DNA from: Ruminococcaceae bacterium UBA2854
GTDB taxonomy: Bacteria > Bacillota > Clostridia > Oscillospirales > Acutalibacteraceae
DNA length: 64,000 nt
Assembly (NCBI GenBank): GCA_002350765.1
Contig: DEFK01000015.1
Span: 1 to 64,000, forward strand
Direction: 5' to 3'
Shown here: positions 60,700 to 64,000 of the stretch, piece by piece
How the letters are laid out: the number at the start of each line of letters is the position of its first letter
Position numbering within the stretch: the stretch's first letter is position 1
Program-made: the position numbers and the translations under genes
The notes under the pieces: generated by a model
What the model was told of the DNA's origin: nothing
Databases searched by the model: none
The model's input: only the letters and a program-made list of their open reading frames with translations

Positions 60700-62906
60700 T
60701 ATTCCGCCTCCTGCTTAACCTTTTCGTTCTCAGCTAAAGACTCGAGGAATATCTCGACAAGCTTCGGGTCGAAAACTATACCCGCGTTTTCTCTTAGATA
60801 ATTCTGAGCCTTTCCCTTACTCCAGGCTTTCTTATATGAACGCTCCGAAACAAGAGCGTCGTAAACGTCGCAAACTGTCGTTATTCTCGCGATCAAGGGG
60901 ATTTCCTCTCCCTTTAATCCGTTCGTACCTTTTCCGTCGTATCTTTCGTGGTGATAGCGCGCGATAACCGCCGCGTCGGACAGGAATAAATCGTCGCTGT
61001 ACGCCGAAAGAATAAGATAACCGAACTTTGTATGACAGCTGACAACAACCTGTTCTTCCTTGGTAAGTCTGCCTTCTTTATTAAGAATACTCTTAGGTAT
61101 AGCCATTTTCCCGATATCGTGCAGCTTAGCGGCGAGAGAAACCCGATTAGCTTCTTCCTCGCTCATACCGAGCTTACTGCATAGAATATACGCGTAATCC
61201 GCAATATGGATAAGGTGCTCGGGCGAATAGCCGTTGTCAACCTCGGTATTCTCGGCGAGCTCGGTGAAAATAACATCAAGCTGGTCCTGCTGTTCGTTGT
61301 ATATCTTCTGATAAGCGGTTTCAAGTCCGCAGTAAGCGGTCTCGATCATATTAATAAAGAATACGTCAAGCCCGTTAACAACGTTCTCAAAATGAATAAC
61401 CGCGTTAATATTCGACTCTTTTTTTAGAATAAAATCAAAATATGTTTCCGAAAAAATAAATTCCTTATTATTTCTTAGGCTGTTCTTTCCTATCAGCTCA
61501 TAACTGCATCCTGAAAGACCGTTATTGATAATTTCCTCGTAACCGTTTTCAGTTTTTAAGCCTACGCCATATCTTACGTCCGAATTTTCACTGTTATAGT
61601 CTTCGAGCAGAGTGCTCAACTCCCTTACGGCGGTATCGAAGAACTTATCCCTGTCGTCACACATTAGCATATTGCGGATAAAATTGGAAATATGCTCGAC
61701 TGATTCGCCGTAGCGGAGAGTCTGCTCCTGTAAGTCGCTGTTTTTCTGCATATAGCGGTATTCGGAAATATTTATAAACTCAATAACGCCTATAAGCACT
61801 AAGGTCGGTATCGTAATCGCGTAAGCGTACAGAGAATTAACTCTGAAAATCAGGAACAAGCCCGCGAATAACGAAACGAACGCGTAATAACAGCTGGTCA
61901 CAAACGCGGGAACAGCGTAGAGCGTACGGTCAATTACGAACTGCACAAAGCTGTACGCGGTATATACGGCGTAAGCGAGCGCAATCAGAGAAATTACAGT
62001 TTCCGATAATACGAACAACAGCGGTGAAACACAGGATACTCCCGCGAAAACCGCGATTATAACGAGGACTAATATATCCAGCATATGCCTTCTGCGTTTC
62101 AACAGACGCGCGGAGAAGCATACGATACCCAGAATCAAGGTAAGGTGAGCCGCCACGGTTTTAACAGACAGCCAGAACGGCGCGTTGAATATATAAGTTG
62201 CCTCGGATAAGTTTAAAATCGTAAGCGCTACACCTACGTACATAAGCAGAATAGACGAGAATATCGACTTTAACCGCATATGCTTTTTAATCGACAGAAC
62301 GATAAAGAAAATAAGCGCGGCTAATCCAAGAATAAGTAGTATAAATCCTACGACTAAGTTCGTTGTAACCGTGAAAGCGGTATTGTCCGAGCCCGAGAAA
62401 TATGTATCAAATCTTACGGAAAGCGGAAGCTTTAAGAAAACCTCAACCTCTTGCTCTCGGGTAGAAGCGTTAAGCTTTATTGCGTTATAGCAGTTTCCTA
62501 CAAATTCGGCGCTCTCGAACTGGTTATTGTAAACCTCTTTTCCGTTAACCTTAATCAGCACGGGAGAATGGTCGGTAACAACAACAAGCGTCTTTGACTT
62601 TTTCATAGGTTCAAATGTCTTTACTAAATAAAGAGCGGATTTTTTAACACCCGCCTCAGTAATAATAGGATTCTGTGTATTTAGTATTCTCATCTGGTTT
62701 TTGGGAACAGCGCCCGCGTTATCGGTGTAATTATATGTCCAGGAAGTTACCCCGGAGCCGTCATCGTAAAAGGTTGACGAATAATCCCCTACAACATAAA
62801 GCGCCGCGGAGAGGGCGAGAATAATAAGCGAAACGCCTATAAGGGAGAATAATCCCCCATTATTATCCTTGAATTTTTTGTAAATCTGTAAAAACTTATT
62901 AACCAT
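60699..62906 (-). CDS. Membrane HD-GYP-type phosphodiesterase
   Basis: About 735 residues. N-terminal helix, extracellular beta-rich domain (about 40-185), about seven to eight membrane helices (190-400) in a 7TMR-DISM-like layout, a GAF-like region, then an HD-GYP domain: AAKLHDIGKMAIPKSILNKEG, VVVSCHTKFGYLIL, ARYHHERYDGKGTNGLKGEE, PLIARITTVCDVYDALVSER. Metal ligands are present, but the GYP triad reads GTN. HD-GYP enzymes hydrolyse c-di-GMP. The start is uncertain: ATG 62906 (or TTG 62912) has no close ribosome site; an AAAGGAGAGG lies about 20 bases too far upstream. Directly coupled to the downstream barrel protein gene. Confidence 0.85.
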   Translation of the reverse strand: MVNKFLQIYKKFKDNNGGLFSLIGVSLIILALSAALYVVGDYSSTFYDDGSGVTSWTYNYTDNAGAVPKNQMRILNTQNPIITEAGVKKSALYLVKTFEPMKKSKTLVVVTDHSPVLIKVNGKEVYNNQFESAEFVGNCYNAIKLNASTREQEVEVFLKLPLSVRFDTYFSGSDNTAFTVTTNLVVGFILLILGLAALIFFIVLSIKKHMRLKSIFSSILLMYVGVALTILNLSEATYIFNAPFWLSVKTVAAHLTLILGIVCFSARLLKRRRHMLDILVLVIIAVFAGVSCVSPLLFVLSETVISLIALAYAVYTAYSFVQFVIDRTLYAVPAFVTSCYYAFVSLFAGLFLIFRVNSLYAYAITIPTLVLIGVIEFINISEYRYMQKNSDLQEQTLRYGESVEHISNFIRNMLMCDDRDKFFDTAVRELSTLLEDYNSENSDVRYGVGLKTENGYEEIINNGLSGCSYELIGKNSLRNNKEFIFSETYFDFILKKESNINAVIHFENVVNGLDVFFINMIETAYCGLETAYQKIYNEQQDQLDVIFTELAENTEVDNGYSPEHLIHIADYAYILCSKLGMSEEEANRVSLAAKLHDIGKMAIPKSILNKEGRLTKEEQVVVSCHTKFGYLILSAYSDDLFLSDAAVIARYHHERYDGKGTNGLKGEEIPLIARITTVCDVYDALVSERSYKKAWSKGKAQNYLRENAGIVFDPKLVEIFLESLAENEKVKQEAE

Positions 62907-62947
62907 AATCAATCAGCGGACAGTCGCCTCTCCTTTGTTTTAATAAA

Positions 62948-63142
62948 TTACAGCGAGGAATATTTTTTAAGAAGATTTATAACGTCTTCTTCTGTTACGT
63001 GCTTACCATCTTCCTCGATTAAGATATCGTCAAGCCCGTCCAGTATTTTCTGTATCTCATCCATATGATAGGATATTTCCTTAACAGCCTCTTTAAGTCT
63101 GTCGTTTTCTGCTTCGATTTCAATATTATAATTATTATCCAT
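62948..63142 (-). CDS. Small coiled-coil protein, 64 aa
   Basis: An acidic 64-residue helical protein: an N-terminal coiled coil (NIEIEAENDRLKEAVKEISY, HMDEIQKILDGLDDI) and a short C-terminal helix. No known family. It begins 4 bases after the lipoprotein stop and lies in the same direction as the HD-GYP gene, 40 bases before it, so it is part of the operon. It may be an assembly factor of the membrane complex. Confidence 0.65.
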   Translation of the reverse strand: MDNNYNIEIEAENDRLKEAVKEISYHMDEIQKILDGLDDILIEEDGKHVTEEDVINLLKKYSSL

Positions 63143-63146
63143 ATTT

Positions 63147-63857
63147 TTAACCCACGCTCATACCAGGTATAACGGGCTTTTTGCCCTTTACTGTTACTGT
63201 CATTGTTGTTCTGCCAAGCTTAGAGCTTTTCTTCAGCTCGTTAAAGAAGGTAGTAATAATTTTAACCTTGTTTTTCGAAACATCGGCGGCGTCTACACGG
63301 TAATATACGTTAGTACCGTAATTTGGAAGCCACATCTCGAAATACTTTTTGCCCTTGTTATAAAGCGTCGATTTCTTTAAATCAACCTTCATCGGTCCGA
63401 AGTGCTTTTTCAGCTCCTTATTAATCTGAGCTTCGTTCGCCTTACGATAAAGCGACTTATTCTTCGGAATTTTGTAAATATCTTTATAGGAAAGATGAGC
63501 GAACGCGTACTGTACAAGTAAGTCCACGGGCAGCTTAGAAGGATTTTTAAAGCTTCCCGTACCGAGTAAAAACGCGAGCTCAAAGCTTCTTATCGCGTAA
63601 GAATTAACGTCCACCTTAACTCCCTTAACCGTTACGGGGTCGGTAAGCCCGTCGCCGTAAGCGTTAAAGCCGCTTTTCTCGACCTCGTCCGCGGGAGAGG
63701 TGGTTTCGATCTGATACGCCGAGGTAGCTTTTTTCTCCTGCTTAACATTCGGGTCTACTCCCGTACAGGAAGTTAAAAGCGCCGCGGCTAAAACAGCCGC
63801 CGCAATAGCCGTAATATGTTTTTTTGTGAGAGTTTTAAAACATTTTCCAATCATCAT
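63147..63857 (-). CDS. Lipoprotein of unknown function heading the polysaccharide-type operon
   Basis: A 236-residue exported lipoprotein (LAAALLTSCTG, lipobox Cys31). After a linker comes a domain with VKGVKVDVNSYAIRSFELAF, then YFEMWLPNYGTNVYYRVDAA and a lysine-rich C-terminus ending MTVTVKGKKPVIPGMSVG. I do not recognise the family. GGTGAT lies 5 bases before the ATG. A perfect hairpin lies 22 bases upstream, ending the preceding transcript or acting as a control site. Confidence 0.7.
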   Translation of the reverse strand: MMIGKCFKTLTKKHITAIAAAVLAAALLTSCTGVDPNVKQEKKATSAYQIETTSPADEVEKSGFNAYGDGLTDPVTVKGVKVDVNSYAIRSFELAFLLGTGSFKNPSKLPVDLLVQYAFAHLSYKDIYKIPKNKSLYRKANEAQINKELKKHFGPMKVDLKKSTLYNKGKKYFEMWLPNYGTNVYYRVDAADVSKNKVKIITTFFNELKKSSKLGRTTMTVTVKGKKPVIPGMSVG

Positions 63858-63878
63858 AATATCACCAAAATTACAGAT

Positions 63879-63908
63879 ATTCCCTACCGCGTAAACGCGG
63901 TAGGGAAT
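63879..63908 (-). terminator. 13-bp perfect hairpin between genes
   Basis: ATTCCCTACCGCG / CGCGGTAGGGAAT with a four-base loop, 22 bases after one minus-strand gene and 21 bases before the next ribosome region. The U-tract is weak (ATATCTGTAATTTT), so it may be a leaky terminator or a leader structure. Confidence 0.6.
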
Positions 63909-63930
63909 AACAAAATAAATTTTTTAAATC

Positions 63931-64000
63931 TTAATAATCCCAAACATAGGTTGTGTAGCTTTCTTCGGGATTCTCCTCGTCAATCTTTACGAATACGTCA
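63931..64000 (-). CDS. C-terminal end of a gene entering from the right edge
   Basis: Minus-strand frame open from the window edge to TAA 63931-63933, encoding about 22 residues (DVFVKIDEENPEESYTTYVW plus DY). Too short to identify; it is the gene upstream of the polysaccharide-type operon and could belong to it. Confidence 0.5.
   Translation of the reverse strand, partial: DVFVKIDEENPEESYTTYVWDY

Noticed and set aside
1..64000. CRISPR array, rRNA, tRNA or complete insertion sequence
   Set aside because: I found no regularly spaced repeat series, no tRNA-like cloverleaf and no intact transposase on either strand.

Overview
The window looks like chromosomal DNA of an anaerobic, Gram-positive gut or rumen member of the Clostridia, most likely a Ruminococcus-like member of the Oscillospiraceae. 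The evidence is moderate-to-low GC, strong GGAGG ribosome sites, consensus TTGACA/TATAAT promoters, a T-box on the trp operon, sortase-assembled pili, a dockerin-bearing secreted protein and starch-binding-like modules on a pilus protein. I infer the taxonomic placement; no rRNA gene is present.

Region by region. 1-2.4 kb is a decayed mobile-element edge: a tnpV copy broken by a stop codon, small element-type genes and a truncated acetyltransferase. 2.7-3.7 kb holds a PrsW-type intramembrane protease and a membrane partner. 4.0-10.9 kb (minus) is a pilus operon in the order tip adhesin, LPKTG backbone pilin, class C sortase, second sortase, with its own promoter. 11.2-15.3 kb is a large secreted subtilisin-like protease. 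15.4-19.9 kb is a LysR regulator divergent from a five-gene operon: a lipoprotein and a dockerin protein that share a cyclophilin-like domain, a sugar acetyltransferase, a flavin reductase and an alpha/beta hydrolase. 20-23.2 kb is a hybrid sensor kinase whose last receiver domain is cut off by an in-frame TAA. 23.5-30.4 kb is a complete trpEGDCFBA operon under a tryptophan T-box.

30.6-47.3 kb is a dense signalling region built from partner-switching parts: four STAS proteins (three of them near-copies), two PP2C phosphatases, two RsbW-like kinase domains (one fused to its phosphatase), a STAS-kinase fusion, a transporter carrying an ATPase-like N-terminal domain, and an amino-acid permease fused to a histidine kinase and receiver. 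No sigma factor is present, so the output is unknown. Two tandem acetolactate decarboxylases (one cytoplasmic, one a lipoprotein) and a DMT/S-component-like transporter pair sit inside this region.

47.5-50.7 kb (plus) is a cyclic-di-GMP module: GGDEF enzyme, REC-GGDEF-EAL protein and an orphan Hpt protein. Convergent with it, 50.8-63.9 kb (minus) is a tightly coupled operon: lipoprotein, small coiled-coil protein, membrane HD-GYP protein, large membrane-anchored glycosidase-like protein without the nucleophile, membrane HEAT-repeat protein, family 2 glycosyltransferase, and two more glycosidase-like paralogues that keep both candidate catalytic glutamates. I read this as a synthase-type exopolysaccharide system under c-di-GMP control, and it is the best candidate here for an undescribed system.
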